Position numbers and translations under genes: made by a program. A stretch of DNA of 9,437 bases from assembly GCA_958404085.1 (NCBI GenBank), contig CATXZX010000035.1, positions 1-9,437 of the forward strand, given 5' to 3'. Below are positions 1 through 7,082 of the stretch, in pieces. The DNA is from an uncultured Prevotellaceae bacterium (GTDB taxonomy: Bacteria; Bacteroidota; Bacteroidia; Bacteroidales; Bacteroidaceae). The notes below the pieces were generated by a model. It made no database searches and was not told the origin of the DNA. It was given only the letters and a program-made list of their open reading frames with translations. Every line of letters starts with the position of its first letter. Positions within the stretch are counted from its first letter, which is position 1.

Positions 1-1934
1 GGGTCGACGGGGAATCCTTCATCGCTCCGGTTGAACTCCGAGAAAGAGAAGAACGGGTAGCGGGGTGCATCGGGATTGTCGGGGTCGGCCGGCTCGAGTT
101 CGCTGTTGTCGGTGCTGTCTACGCGGAAACGGATGTACTTGTAGGGAGCGCCCAGATCGATGGCCTTCGGCGAATAATAATCATATATATCTGCGGCGGT
201 AGGCAACGTATCGGGAGCCTCGGGCATCATGGCCACTTCATTAAAGTTGGTGCCGTCATTCGAGACCATAACGGTAATCTGGGTCGGGCGGTTTTTATTA
301 TAATGATAACGTTTCTTGCAATATACGGCTATCTTCTGCAACGGTTCGTCGAGTGCTACCTGCAAATAATGGGGTTCGCCGACGCGTTCCCGCCAACTGG
401 TGTGGAAGAATGTTTCATTATTGTTGTCGATGAGGCCGGCAATCGGGCCTTCGGCAGAGGGCGCGTTGGTACTGAGCTGGTCGACACGTTTGATGTAGAA
501 CTTGGTCCAATAGCCAGCGGCCGAGTCGGCACGGGCCTCGGAGAGGGCCGCGCTGAACGCTGCGGTCAGGCGGCGCTGAGCTTCGGCGGCCTTCATCTCG
601 TCTATCTTGTCGAAATCGGTAAATTCCTCTATGTACCAGCTTGCATAATAGTTGTGTGCGTACCAGCCTGCCAGGGTGCCTGTCACGCCATTGCCGCTGC
701 TATGGCCCGACACATGGTAAGCATCGGTACTGCCATCGGTAGGTTCCGCGCCGTCCTTGATGTAGAAAGTGCCGTGTCCGTTCGGCCAGAAGCTCTGTGT
801 GGTAGCAGGCGTAGCCGACACGCTCGTAAATCCGTTCAGGTAAGTGTCATCCTTCAGGCTCTGGACGGCAAAAGTTCCGTCCTCCTGCTTGACGAACCGG
901 AAAATGAACGAAATATTGTTGCGGTCGATAGTCGTCCACTTGACGGCCGTATCATCCTTGAACCAGGCTTTTTTCTTCTTCTGTACGGTTTCGAACGGTG
1001 TGAAATCGCTCACGATGTAGTAACAGCCGCCGTCGCGGGGCATGCTGAGGCTTTCGGTCATGGCCTTGAACGTCGCTTCGATGTTGGCGGCGGCAGCCTT
1101 GAGCTGTTCGTCCGACGAATTAGGATCGACCAGCAGGTCGCCGGCCGTCTCGATGGCTTCCTTGTAAGCGGCCACGGCCGTGGAGTCGCAATAGCCTACA
1201 CCCGTTCCGGCCACATAGAAATCTCCGTAGCCGGCGTCTTCGTGCTTCGTCAGCAAATCGTTAAGGTCTTCGACAGGATTGTCCTCGTAAATCACTTCGT
1301 AAGCGTACCACGGATTGACAGCCGTACCTTCATTCACATTATCGACGGGATTGACGCCTCCCCACTGGGCTTTCGGATAATTGTCCCAGCCCCAGATGTG
1401 GTACAGGCCGTTGGCCGTCGTGGCCGACGTATAGTTGACAATGGTCAGGGCATCGCCGTTTTTCCAGTCCCAGGCCGGTATCTTGCCCTCGTTGGGCCAT
1501 ACGGGGGCGTCGGGAGCCCAGCCTTCGCCCTTTTCGAGGCGGGTATGTTTCTGGGCCGAGCCGAAGGTGATGGGCAGGGCGTTCTCTTGGTTCACCGTGA
1601 AGCCGTCGCCACCACTGAAATACAGGTTGTTGAACTCGCTCCGAAGGTAGTACATCGGCTCGCCGGTGTAGGGATTCGCGCCGGCAGCCTCCAGCACGAT
1701 GACGTTCTCAATCGAAACCTTGTCGTTGTGGACCGCATAGCGCAGGTCGGGGGCGAACACATACTTTGTCGTGGCCTTTTCGGCACAGACATTCGTCAGG
1801 ACGATCTTCATACCGTCCCGCAGGCCGGCCGCCGTGGTAATCGGCGCATCGGCTCTTGTCCAAAGGGCAAAAGCCTCCGTACCCCAGTTTCCGCAAAGCA
1901 GCATCAGTGCAAGGTAAAAGAGAGATTTCCGCAT
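1..1934 (-). CDS. Secreted F5/8 type C (discoidin) domain protein, C-terminus cut by the window edge
   Basis: The minus strand stays open for 644 codons from the ATG at 1934-1932 to the left edge. Residues 1-23 form a signal peptide (MRKS, then a hydrophobic run, likely cleavage after AFA), so the product is exported. Residues about 30-215 are a beta-rich, Trp/Tyr-rich module. Residues about 250-295 form an Ala-rich helical stretch resembling the small helical repeats of surface proteins. Residues about 300-440 are a second beta-rich module (CYYIVSDF at 304-311). Residues about 483-640 match the F5/8 type C fold: LIDNNNETFFHTSW at 501-514, PHYLQVALD at 521-529, and RPTQITVMVSNDG at 549-561. 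Such domains usually bind glycans or cell surfaces, so glycan binding or a role in polysaccharide or glycoprotein use is inferred; no catalytic domain is visible. The gene is divergent from the AraC regulator at 2192. The stop and any C-terminal domain lie outside the window. Confidence 0.85.
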   Translation of the reverse strand, partial: MRKSLFYLALMLLCGNWGTEAFALWTRADAPITTAAGLRDGMKIVLTNVCAEKATTKYVFAPDLRYAVHNDKVSIENVIVLEAAGANPYTGEPMYYLRSEFNNLYFSGGDGFTVNQENALPITFGSAQKHTRLEKGEGWAPDAPVWPNEGKIPAWDWKNGDALTIVNYTSATTANGLYHIWGWDNYPKAQWGGVNPVDNVNEGTAVNPWYAYEVIYEDNPVEDLNDLLTKHEDAGYGDFYVAGTGVGYCDSTAVAAYKEAIETAGDLLVDPNSSDEQLKAAAANIEATFKAMTESLSMPRDGGCYYIVSDFTPFETVQKKKKAWFKDDTAVKWTTIDRNNISFIFRFVKQEDGTFAVQSLKDDTYLNGFTSVSATPATTQSFWPNGHGTFYIKDGAEPTDGSTDAYHVSGHSSGNGVTGTLAGWYAHNYYASWYIEEFTDFDKIDEMKAAEAQRRLTAAFSAALSEARADSAAGYWTKFYIKRVDQLSTNAPSAEGPIAGLIDNNNETFFHTSWRERVGEPHYLQVALDEPLQKIAVYCKKRYHYNKNRPTQITVMVSNDGTNFNEVAMMPEAPDTLPTAADIYDYYSPKAIDLGAPYKYIRFRVDSTDNSELEPADPDNPDAPRYPFFSFSEFNRSDEGFPVD

Positions 1935-2004
1935 AAAAAATGATTTAGTTGTTAATAAAATAAGGTTGAATAATCTGACTGTTGTATCGGCACATCTTCT
2001 TACC

Positions 2005-2049
2005 TGCCCCGTCGGGCAAATGGCTGTGGAAACGACATCCCGCACGGGA
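2005..2049 (-). other. Two short dyad elements in the leader of the discoidin-protein gene
   Basis: Two GC-rich dyads lie between the proposed promoter and the start codon. They are TGCCC-CGTC-GGGCA at 2005-2018 (a 5-bp stem with a 4-base loop) and TCCCG-CA-CGGGA at 2038-2049, whose two-base centre fits a protein-binding dyad better than an RNA hairpin. They are seen directly, but short GC dyads are common in GC-rich DNA and no function is claimed. Confidence 0.25.
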
Positions 2050-2068
2050 GAAGCTATCGGTACAGGGA

Positions 2069-2076
2069 CAAAGGTA
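2069..2076 (-). promoter_or_regulatory. Candidate Bacteroidales -7 box for the discoidin-protein gene
   Basis: Read on the minus strand this is TACCTTTG, an exact match to the Bacteroidales -7 consensus TAnnTTTG. Transcription would start near 2062 and give a leader of about 128 bases. No TTTG at the usual -33 distance is visible, so the call rests on the -7 element alone. Confidence 0.4.
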
Positions 2077-2118
2077 GGTCTTTACGGAACAGACACGGTT
2101 TTTATTTTCGCACAAAAC

Positions 2119-2171
2119 TTTGCAAAAATCGATATTCTATTCTAAACATCTTTTCTTATATTTGCAAATAT
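2119..2171. repeat. Pair of TTTGCAAA boxes, the second within a 14-bp palindrome
   Basis: TTTGCAAA occurs at 2119-2126 and again at 2161-2168, 42 bp apart start to start. The longer motif TTTGCAAAnAT is shared, with 10 of 11 positions identical. The second copy sits in the perfect palindrome ATATTTGCAAATAT at 2158-2171, which overlaps the -7 box of the AraC gene. The spacing of about four helical turns and the overlap with the promoter would suit a repressor or autoregulator site. Part of the match is the promoter's own TTTG, which weakens the case. Confidence 0.35.
2157..2164 (+). promoter_or_regulatory. -7 box of the AraC-family regulator gene
   Basis: TATATTTG matches TAnnTTTG exactly, and the initiation region would fall near 2171, about 20 bases before the ATG at 2192. 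The box lies downstream of an earlier in-frame ATG at 2120, which is the main reason for choosing 2192 as the start codon. No convincing -33 TTTG is seen at normal spacing. Confidence 0.55.
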
Positions 2172-2191
2172 TAATAGACCTATCGCCGATT

Positions 2192-3085
2192 ATGAAGTAT
2201 GCCGATTACCAGAATACCCTGTCGCTGAAAATGATATACGCCGGCTATTCCCAAGTGGGGAGGGAGTGGTGTTACCGGAATGTCATCAGCCCCTTTACGC
2301 GTATCTACCTGATAGACAAAGGACAGGCCAGCGTATACATGAACCGGAAGCGGTACGACCTGCACGAGGGCGACCTGTTCATCATACCCAAGTTCGTCTT
2401 TCACGAATACGAGTGCCCGGACAACATGGGGCACTACTACATCTGTTTCTTCGACCAGCTTATCGGCGGACGGAACCTCTTCGAATACGCCGACATCGAC
2501 TACCAGCTGCCGGCCACCGAGGTGGACAAATACCTGATGAGGCGTTTTCTCGAACTGAACCCGGGGTGCAGCCTTTCCGACACTGACCCGCAGGTTTACG
2601 ACAATCGCCCCGAGCTTTTTACCATCAACCGTGAACAACCGGCGGGCGAATTCAAGAAAGACATCGAAAGCAACGGCATCCTGCTCCAGCTGTTTTCAAA
2701 GTTCCTCAGCGAAAGAACCCTTTCGTTCTCCGGCTTCGCGGGCGCCGGTCAGCGGATGATACAAGTGTTCAACTACATCAACAACCACCTGGACCAGAAG
2801 ATGACCATTGCCCGGCTGGCCGAAATCATGTGCGTCACCCCCGACCATTTCATCCGCATCTTCAAGCAGATAAACGGGCTGACGCCCAACAAATACATCC
2901 AGCGCATACGGGTGGAAAGGGCGCAGACGCTGATGCTTTCCTCCGACATGGACATCACCGAGATAGCCCGCGAGGTGGGCATGCCCAACCTCTCCCAGTT
3001 CTCCAGGTTCTTCCGCCAGCAGACGGGCGTACCGCCCAGCGTCTACATACAGCAGCGGCCCGCCAGACAGTCCGACGGGAAATGA
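2192..3085 (+). CDS. AraC-family transcriptional regulator with cupin-type N-terminal domain
   Basis: The 297-residue product has the normal size and plan of an AraC/XylS regulator. Residues about 25-100 are the small beta-barrel (cupin-like) sensor half, with RIYLIDKGQASVYMNRKRYD at 37-56 followed by LHEGDLFIIP at 57-66. Residues about 188-287 are the DNA-binding half with two helix-turn-helix units, about 205-226 (TIARLAEIMCVTPDHFIRIF) and about 254-275 (DITEIAREVGMPNLSQFSRF), closing with the family signature around TGVPPSVYI. The ligand is unknown. An upstream in-frame ATG at 2120 would add 24 residues, but it precedes the best promoter match, so 2192 is preferred. The gene is divergent from the secreted discoidin protein across 257 bases, so control of that gene, of itself, or both is plausible but inferred. 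A strong hairpin follows the stop. Confidence 0.93.
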   Translation: MKYADYQNTLSLKMIYAGYSQVGREWCYRNVISPFTRIYLIDKGQASVYMNRKRYDLHEGDLFIIPKFVFHEYECPDNMGHYYICFFDQLIGGRNLFEYADIDYQLPATEVDKYLMRRFLELNPGCSLSDTDPQVYDNRPELFTINREQPAGEFKKDIESNGILLQLFSKFLSERTLSFSGFAGAGQRMIQVFNYINNHLDQKMTIARLAEIMCVTPDHFIRIFKQINGLTPNKYIQRIRVERAQTLMLSSDMDITEIAREVGMPNLSQFSRFFRQQTGVPPSVYIQQRPARQSDGK

Positions 3086-3095
3086 CGCCGCCCCA

Positions 3096-3153
3096 CAAAC
3101 GCAGCCATGCCGCAGCACCTTTTTACGGATGCTGCGGCATGGCTGTATGTTTG
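3096..3153. terminator. Long hairpin between convergent genes, probable bidirectional terminator
   Basis: The arms 3102-3117 (cagccatgccgcagca) and 3130-3145 are perfectly complementary over 16 bp. Outer arms caaac at 3096-3100 and gtttg at 3149-3153 can extend the stem. The loop is 12 bases. It starts 10 bases after the AraC stop and lies 30 bases past the tyrS stop on the other strand, so it can serve both genes. No long U-tract follows in either direction. Confidence 0.75.
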
Positions 3154-3183
3154 CGGGCGGCCGGAGACCGGCGTCCGTGCGGC

Positions 3184-4473
3184 TTACTTGCAGATAAGCA
3201 GGAAGTAGTTTTTCTTTCCGCGCTGTACAAGCAGATACTTGCCGGCTATGAGGTCGTCGGTCGTGATGATGCGGTCGAAAGCCTCCAGCTTTTCCTTGTT
3301 CAGGCTCACGCCCCCGCCCTGCACCATCTTGCGCATTTCGCCCTTGCTGGCGAAGCAGCGGGTCGTTTCGGCCAGAAGGTCGACGGCACGTGCCCCCGAC
3401 AGGCTGTCGCGGCTCACCTCAAACTGCGGAACGCCCTCGAAGACAGCCAGCAGCGTAGCCTCGTCCAGGTGGAGCAGGCTCTCGCGGGTGGCCCGGCCGA
3501 AGAGAATCTCGGAAGCCTCGATGGCCATGTCGTAGTCGGCCTGTCCGTGTACCATGCAGGTCACCTCCTTGCCGAGGCGTTTCTGCAACAGGCGGCGGCC
3601 CGGGTCGGCGCGGTGTTCGGCGATGAGGGCATCTATCTCTTCCTTACGGAGCGACGTGAATATCTTGATGTAGCGTTCAGCCTCTTCATCGCCCACGTTG
3701 AGCCAGAACTGGTAGAACTTGTAGGGCGTCGTACGCTCCTTGTCGAGCCATACGTTGCCGCTCTCGGTCTTGCCGAACTTCTTGCCGTCGGCCTTGGTGA
3801 TGAGCGGGCAGGTCAGGGCATAGGCCTCGCCGCCGCACGTGCGGCGTATCAGTTCCGTACCGGTGGTGATGTTTCCCCACTGGTCGCTACCGCCCATCTG
3901 CAGGCGGCAGTTCTTGGTCTGGTACAGATGCAGGAAGTCGTATCCCTGCAACAGCTGGTACGTGAACTCCGTAAACGAGAGGCCGTCGCTGGCCTCGCCG
4001 TTGAGACGCCGCTTCACGCTGTCCTTGGCCATCATGTAGTTGACGGTGATGTGCTTGCCTATTTCGCGGGCAAAGTCCAGGAACGAATAATTCTTCATCC
4101 AGTCGTAGTTGTTCACCAACTCGGCCGCATTGGGCGCATCGCTGTCGAAATCGAGGAAACGGGACAATTGTTTCTTGATGCACGCCACGTTGTGACGCAG
4201 CACCTCCTCGGTCAGCAGGTTACGCTCGGCGCTTTTGCCCGAGGGGTCGCCAATCATACCCGTCGCACCGCCCACAAGGGCCAGTGGCTTGTGGCCCGAC
4301 TGCTGAAAGTGGCGCAACAGCATCACACCGCACAAATGGCCTATGTGGAGGGAGTCAGCCGTGGGGTCGATGCCCAGGTAGGCTGTCACCTGTTCCTTGG
4401 CAAGAAGTTCTTCTGTACCCGGCATCAGCTGATGCACCATGCCACGCCATCTTAGTTCGTCTACAAAATTCAT
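3184..4473 (-). CDS. tyrS: Tyrosine--tRNA ligase
   Basis: This cytoplasmic class I synthetase charges tRNA-Tyr using tyrosine and ATP. The 429 residues fit the bacterial TyrRS family. The HIGH motif is at 43-46, preceded by YLGIDPTADSL. The tyrosine/ATP pocket is marked by GGATGMIGDPSGKS at 68-81 and by QMGGSDQWGNI at 192-202. The KMSKS-equivalent loop is KFGKT at 232-236, normal for this family. The C-terminal part (about 355-429) is the S4-like tRNA-binding domain, with GGGVSLNKEKLE at 386-397. The start ATG (4473-4471) leads straight into the conserved N-terminal LRWRGMVHQ segment. A -7 box at 4536-4543 gives it its own promoter, although the TatD-like gene 102 bases upstream on the same strand could also read through. 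Nothing odd is seen in the protein. Confidence 0.98.
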   Translation of the reverse strand: MNFVDELRWRGMVHQLMPGTEELLAKEQVTAYLGIDPTADSLHIGHLCGVMLLRHFQQSGHKPLALVGGATGMIGDPSGKSAERNLLTEEVLRHNVACIKKQLSRFLDFDSDAPNAAELVNNYDWMKNYSFLDFAREIGKHITVNYMMAKDSVKRRLNGEASDGLSFTEFTYQLLQGYDFLHLYQTKNCRLQMGGSDQWGNITTGTELIRRTCGGEAYALTCPLITKADGKKFGKTESGNVWLDKERTTPYKFYQFWLNVGDEEAERYIKIFTSLRKEEIDALIAEHRADPGRRLLQKRLGKEVTCMVHGQADYDMAIEASEILFGRATRESLLHLDEATLLAVFEGVPQFEVSRDSLSGARAVDLLAETTRCFASKGEMRKMVQGGGVSLNKEKLEAFDRIITTDDLIAGKYLLVQRGKKNYFLLICK

Positions 4474-4535
4474 CGGATGAGTTCGTTTATTTGATTATAT
4501 GGGTTAATAGTTTGTCTCTAAACACTTGTTGCGTG

Positions 4536-4543
4536 CAAAAGTA
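4536..4543 (-). promoter_or_regulatory. -7 box of tyrS
   Basis: On the minus strand this reads TACTTTTG, matching TAnnTTTG. The start of transcription would be near 4529, giving a leader of about 55 bases. A CTTG lies 16 bases upstream of the box, somewhat closer than the usual -33 spacing. I see no T-box-like structure in the short leader. Confidence 0.5.
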
Positions 4544-4575
4544 CGAATAAAATCCGAAACAAGCCGCCGTATCAT

Positions 4576-5232
4576 TCAAAAAGGGGACCCGCCGGCAAAT
4601 ACCCCGCGGCACCGCCGGACCAGTTCCTGCGGCACCGTGCCCGTCAGGGCGGCTATGCGTGCATAGAGAGGCGCCAGGGCGTCGGCCCCGGCCTCGTCGG
4701 TCTCGGGAAACAGGCGCTCGGGCGGACAAAGGCGCAGCGCTTCGTCGCGGGCGGCAGGCCCGAAGCCCAGCGACAGGCCGGCCCGCAGCAGCATGGCGGC
4801 ATGGGCGCCCCCGCCGCGGAACCCGTGTACAATCCAGCGGCCGGAGGGATGGAGGCGGCGCAGGCGGAGCAAGTCGTCCCAGGCGCGGACGCAGTGTATC
4901 ACGAGCGGACGGCCGTAGCGGGCGGCCAGCACGGCCTGGGCCTCGAAACAACGCAACTGCAACCCACGCGGCGCGGCGGTCAGCCAGTCGAGGCCGCACT
5001 CGCCCACAGCGGCCAGGCGGCCGTCGCGGAGAAGAGCCTCCAGACTGGCCAGGCGGCGTGCGGCGGCCTCGTCTGTCAGGTACCACGGATGGAGCCCGGC
5101 CGAGCAGAGCATGCCGGCCGGCGGACAGAAAGCGGCAGGACGGTCGAGTACCCCGTCGGGCAGGTTGACCAGCGCGCAGCCGGCAGGTGCGTCGGTGCGG
5201 TGGGTGTGGCAGTCGAACAGGCGGTCCGTCAT
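4576..5232 (-). CDS. TatD-family metal-dependent hydrolase (compact form)
   Basis: This is an amidohydrolase-fold enzyme of the TatD family, whose characterised members act on DNA or RNA ends; the substrate here is not known. The metal ligands expected for the family are all present: DCHTH at 7-11 (H9 and H11), GECGLD at 77-82 (E78), IHC at 112-114 (H113), HGFRG at 136-140 (H136) and ETDEA at 177-181 (D179). The last motif is usually ETDAP. At 218 residues it is shorter than the common 255-265 and lacks the loop after the final aspartate motif, but no active-site residue is lost. Its ATG overlaps the stop of the EamA gene by four bases (ATGA), implying one transcript and coupled translation. 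Local GC content is very high, which also creates long meaningless frames on the other strand. Confidence 0.9.
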   Translation of the reverse strand: MTDRLFDCHTHRTDAPAGCALVNLPDGVLDRPAAFCPPAGMLCSAGLHPWYLTDEAAARRLASLEALLRDGRLAAVGECGLDWLTAAPRGLQLRCFEAQAVLAARYGRPLVIHCVRAWDDLLRLRRLHPSGRWIVHGFRGGGAHAAMLLRAGLSLGFGPAARDEALRLCPPERLFPETDEAGADALAPLYARIAALTGTVPQELVRRCRGVFAGGSPF

Positions 5233-6164
5233 CGGCTGCGGCGCACCAGGCGCGGAAAAAGTTTGCGGATGCGCAGCAACGAGCGCGAAAGGCCTCCGCC
5301 GCCGATGACCAGCGTCACGGAACCGATGACGAGCGTCAGCCCCAGCAGGTCGCGCGGGGTGAGCGACTCGTCGAACACCAGCACGCCGATGACAAGGGCC
5401 GTGACGGGCTCAAGGGCGCCGAGGATGGCCGTAGGCGTAGAGCCGATGTAGCGGATGGCCGTCGTCGTACACAGAAAAGAGATGGCCGTAGGAAAGACGG
5501 CCAGCGCCACTAAGTTGCCCCACTGATACCACCGGGCGGGCATGCACAGGCCGCCACCGGCCAGCAGGCGGCCGGCAAACAGGAAGAGGCCGAAAAAGAG
5601 GACGTAGAGCGTCACCTTGAGCGTGGCGCTGTCGCGCAACCGGGTACGGTTTACCCCCACCAGATAGATGGCGTAGGTAAGGGCCGAGGCCATGGCCAGC
5701 AGCGTGCCGACCGTGCTGAGCGTGGAACCGTCCTCGGCCTTGTAGAGCAGACCCACGCCGCCCATGGCCACCGCTATGCACAGCCAGGTGTGGAGGGACA
5801 GCCGCTCGCCGAAGAACAGGGCCATGAGCAGGGCTGTCAGGATGGGGTAGACGAAGAGCAGCGTCGAGGCGATGCCCGCCGCCATGTAGTTGTAGCTCTC
5901 GAAGAGCGTAAGCGACGAAAGGGCCGTCAGCAGTCCCATGCCGACAAGGGGCATCACTTCGTGGCGCCGGAGCAGCAGGCTGCGCGGCCCGCGCCTTACA
6001 CACAGCATGGCGGCCAGCAGGGGAATGGCCAGCAGGTAACGGAAAAACAGAACGGAGTCGGCATTCATGCCGGCCTCGTAGAGGGGGAGCGCAAACAGGG
6101 GGTTCATGCCATACGTGGCAGCGGCCACCGTGCCCAGCAGGTAGCCTTTGAAAGCAGCGTTCAT
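5229..6164 (-). CDS. EamA/DMT-superfamily membrane transporter
   Basis: This is an inner-membrane permease of the drug/metabolite transporter superfamily, 311 residues from the ATG at 6164, the usual size. About ten hydrophobic segments form two EamA repeats (about residues 5-140 and 152-287). Each repeat carries the family pattern of a hydrophobic helix followed by a short acidic turn: FFGERLSLHTW at 117-127, and VFDESLTPRDLLG at 263-275 after LGALEPVTALVIG. The tail is basic (RSLLRIRKLFPRLVRRSR), fitting a cytoplasmic C-terminus. Substrate cannot be predicted; family members export amino acids, metabolites or drugs. An upstream in-frame ATG at 6218 would add 18 polar residues that overlap the terminator of the preceding gene, so 6164 is preferred. 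It forms an operon with the TatD-like gene. Confidence 0.93.
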   Translation of the reverse strand: MNAAFKGYLLGTVAAATYGMNPLFALPLYEAGMNADSVLFFRYLLAIPLLAAMLCVRRGPRSLLLRRHEVMPLVGMGLLTALSSLTLFESYNYMAAGIASTLLFVYPILTALLMALFFGERLSLHTWLCIAVAMGGVGLLYKAEDGSTLSTVGTLLAMASALTYAIYLVGVNRTRLRDSATLKVTLYVLFFGLFLFAGRLLAGGGLCMPARWYQWGNLVALAVFPTAISFLCTTTAIRYIGSTPTAILGALEPVTALVIGVLVFDESLTPRDLLGLTLVIGSVTLVIGGGGLSRSLLRIRKLFPRLVRRSR

Positions 6165-6212
6165 GAAAGTATTCGTTGGCTTGGGATGGTGCGGATAAAA
6201 GGATTCGTGTCC

Positions 6213-6258
6213 CAACACCGGGGCAGCGGAGAGTACGCTCCCCGCTGCCCCGGTGTTG
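6213..6258 (-). terminator. 17-bp perfect hairpin, terminator of the small lipoprotein gene
   Basis: Arms 6213-6229 (caacaccggggcagcgg) and 6242-6258 are perfect reverse complements with a 12-base loop. The hairpin starts 16 bases past the lipoprotein stop and precedes the EamA start, so it separates these two same-strand genes into different transcripts. Confidence 0.75.
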
Positions 6259-6274
6259 TCATTGTGTGTGTGCG

Positions 6275-6901
6275 TCAGTCTATCTTCACGGAACCGTCGG
6301 GCTGCACCGTGGCCCGGGTCACGAAGATGCCCGGTTCGGCACCCTCGGTCATGGCCTTCTCGTACACGACGGTGAAGGTAGTGGTCTGCTCGCCGAAGGT
6401 CTTGCCCTCGTTGAAGGCCACGTTGCCGGCCGGCACCGACTCGCTGATACAGTATTCGTCTATCGACTTAAACTCGGCTCCCTCGGGGATGAGTTTCTTG
6501 GCGGCGTCTATCTGTGCCACGATGGCCTTGGCGTCCAGCTTGCTCAGGTCGATGCCCTTGGTGTCCTTATACACGGGCGACTCGAACGTACCCACAACCG
6601 ACTCCATGGGCATGACGCGGTTGTTGCCCACGATCATGAACTTCTGGCTAAAGGCCAGGTCTTTATCGTTCACCATCTTGACGGTGACGCTCTCCATGTT
6701 GTTGGCCATCTTGCTGGTGGTCTCGAACTTCATGTAATACACTTTGTAACGCGATGTCTCGATATTCTTCTTCAAGAGTTCGATGGCATTGGCATAACCT
6801 TCCTCGCTGTCGGCAGCGGCAGCCTGTCCCTTGGCGCCGCATCCCGCAAACAGGAAGAGCACGGCGGCAAAAAGCGGTAACAATAAAAATGTCTTGCGCA
6901 T
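6275..6901 (-). CDS. Small lipoprotein of unknown function
   Basis: The 208-residue product begins MRKTFLLLPLF and has a clear lipobox, LFAGC, with the acylated cysteine at position 21, so it should be membrane-anchored. After an Ala-rich linker, the mature part is mixed alpha/beta: a helix about 34-48 (EGYANAIELLKKNIETS), a strand YKVYYMKFETTS at 52-63, several paired strands (VTVKMVNDKD at 72-81, FMIVGNNRV at 87-95), and a final strand pair ending in TRATVQPDGSVKID. I do not recognise the family and assign no function. It has its own promoter candidate and its own terminator, so it looks monocistronic. It is divergent from the lipoprotein at 7083 across 181 bases. Confidence 0.88.
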   Translation of the reverse strand: MRKTFLLLPLFAAVLFLFAGCGAKGQAAAADSEEGYANAIELLKKNIETSRYKVYYMKFETTSKMANNMESVTVKMVNDKDLAFSQKFMIVGNNRVMPMESVVGTFESPVYKDTKGIDLSKLDAKAIVAQIDAAKKLIPEGAEFKSIDEYCISESVPAGNVAFNEGKTFGEQTTTFTVVYEKAMTEGAEPGIFVTRATVQPDGSVKID

Positions 6902-6940
6902 AATACGGTATTTGTTTATGGTTTATACGCGGTAAAAGTA

Positions 6941-6948
6941 CAAAAATA
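6941..6948 (-). promoter_or_regulatory. -7 box of the small lipoprotein gene
   Basis: On the minus strand this reads TATTTTTG, an exact TAnnTTTG. The start would be near 6934, leaving a leader of about 33 bases. No -33 TTTG is seen at normal distance. Confidence 0.5.
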
Positions 6949-7022
6949 TTCGATACGAAACGCCAACGGACGGAAAAATAGCGGCAAATAGCCGCCGGCG
7001 GAACCAAAAAAACGGCGGTACG

Positions 7023-7054
7023 CTTGCCCGGAAGGGAGTAATTGGCTATTTTCG
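7023..7054 (+). promoter_or_regulatory. Candidate promoter of the endonuclease/exonuclease/phosphatase lipoprotein gene
   Basis: CTTG at 7023-7026 and TATTTTCG at 7047-7054 are separated by 20 bases, the normal spacing between the Bacteroidales -33 and -7 elements. Each has one mismatch to consensus (TTTG and TAnnTTTG). Transcription would start about 20 bases before the ATG at 7083. Confidence 0.4.
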
Positions 7055-7082
7055 CCGTGCTATTTCAAAATATCTCCCAGCT

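Noticed and set aside
303..1943. A 546-codon open frame on the plus strand
   Set aside because: It lies antisense to the discoidin gene, which has a signal peptide, domain motifs and natural composition. The plus-strand product has no recognisable domain and an unnatural Val/Gly/Arg-rich make-up typical of the complement of a GC-rich gene.
2120..2191. Upstream in-frame start for the AraC regulator
   Set aside because: The best promoter match (2157-2164) lies inside this extension, and the added residues do not belong to the cupin domain.
2830..4455. A 541-codon plus-strand frame running from the AraC gene across tyrS
   Set aside because: It overlaps two certain genes, crosses the terminator hairpin and reads as low-complexity Ala/His/Gln/Leu-rich sequence.
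4474..4535. T-box or other aminoacyl-tRNA-sensing leader before tyrS
   Set aside because: The leader from the proposed start is only about 55 bases, with no specifier-loop or antiterminator-like structure.
4659..5513. Several plus-strand frames opposite the TatD-like and EamA genes
   Set aside because: They are Arg/Gly/Pro-rich shadows created by high GC content and oppose genes with full catalytic motifs or transmembrane patterns.
6165..6218. Upstream in-frame start for the EamA transporter
   Set aside because: The extra 18 residues are polar and Pro/His-rich before the first membrane segment, and the codons begin within the terminator hairpin of the preceding gene.
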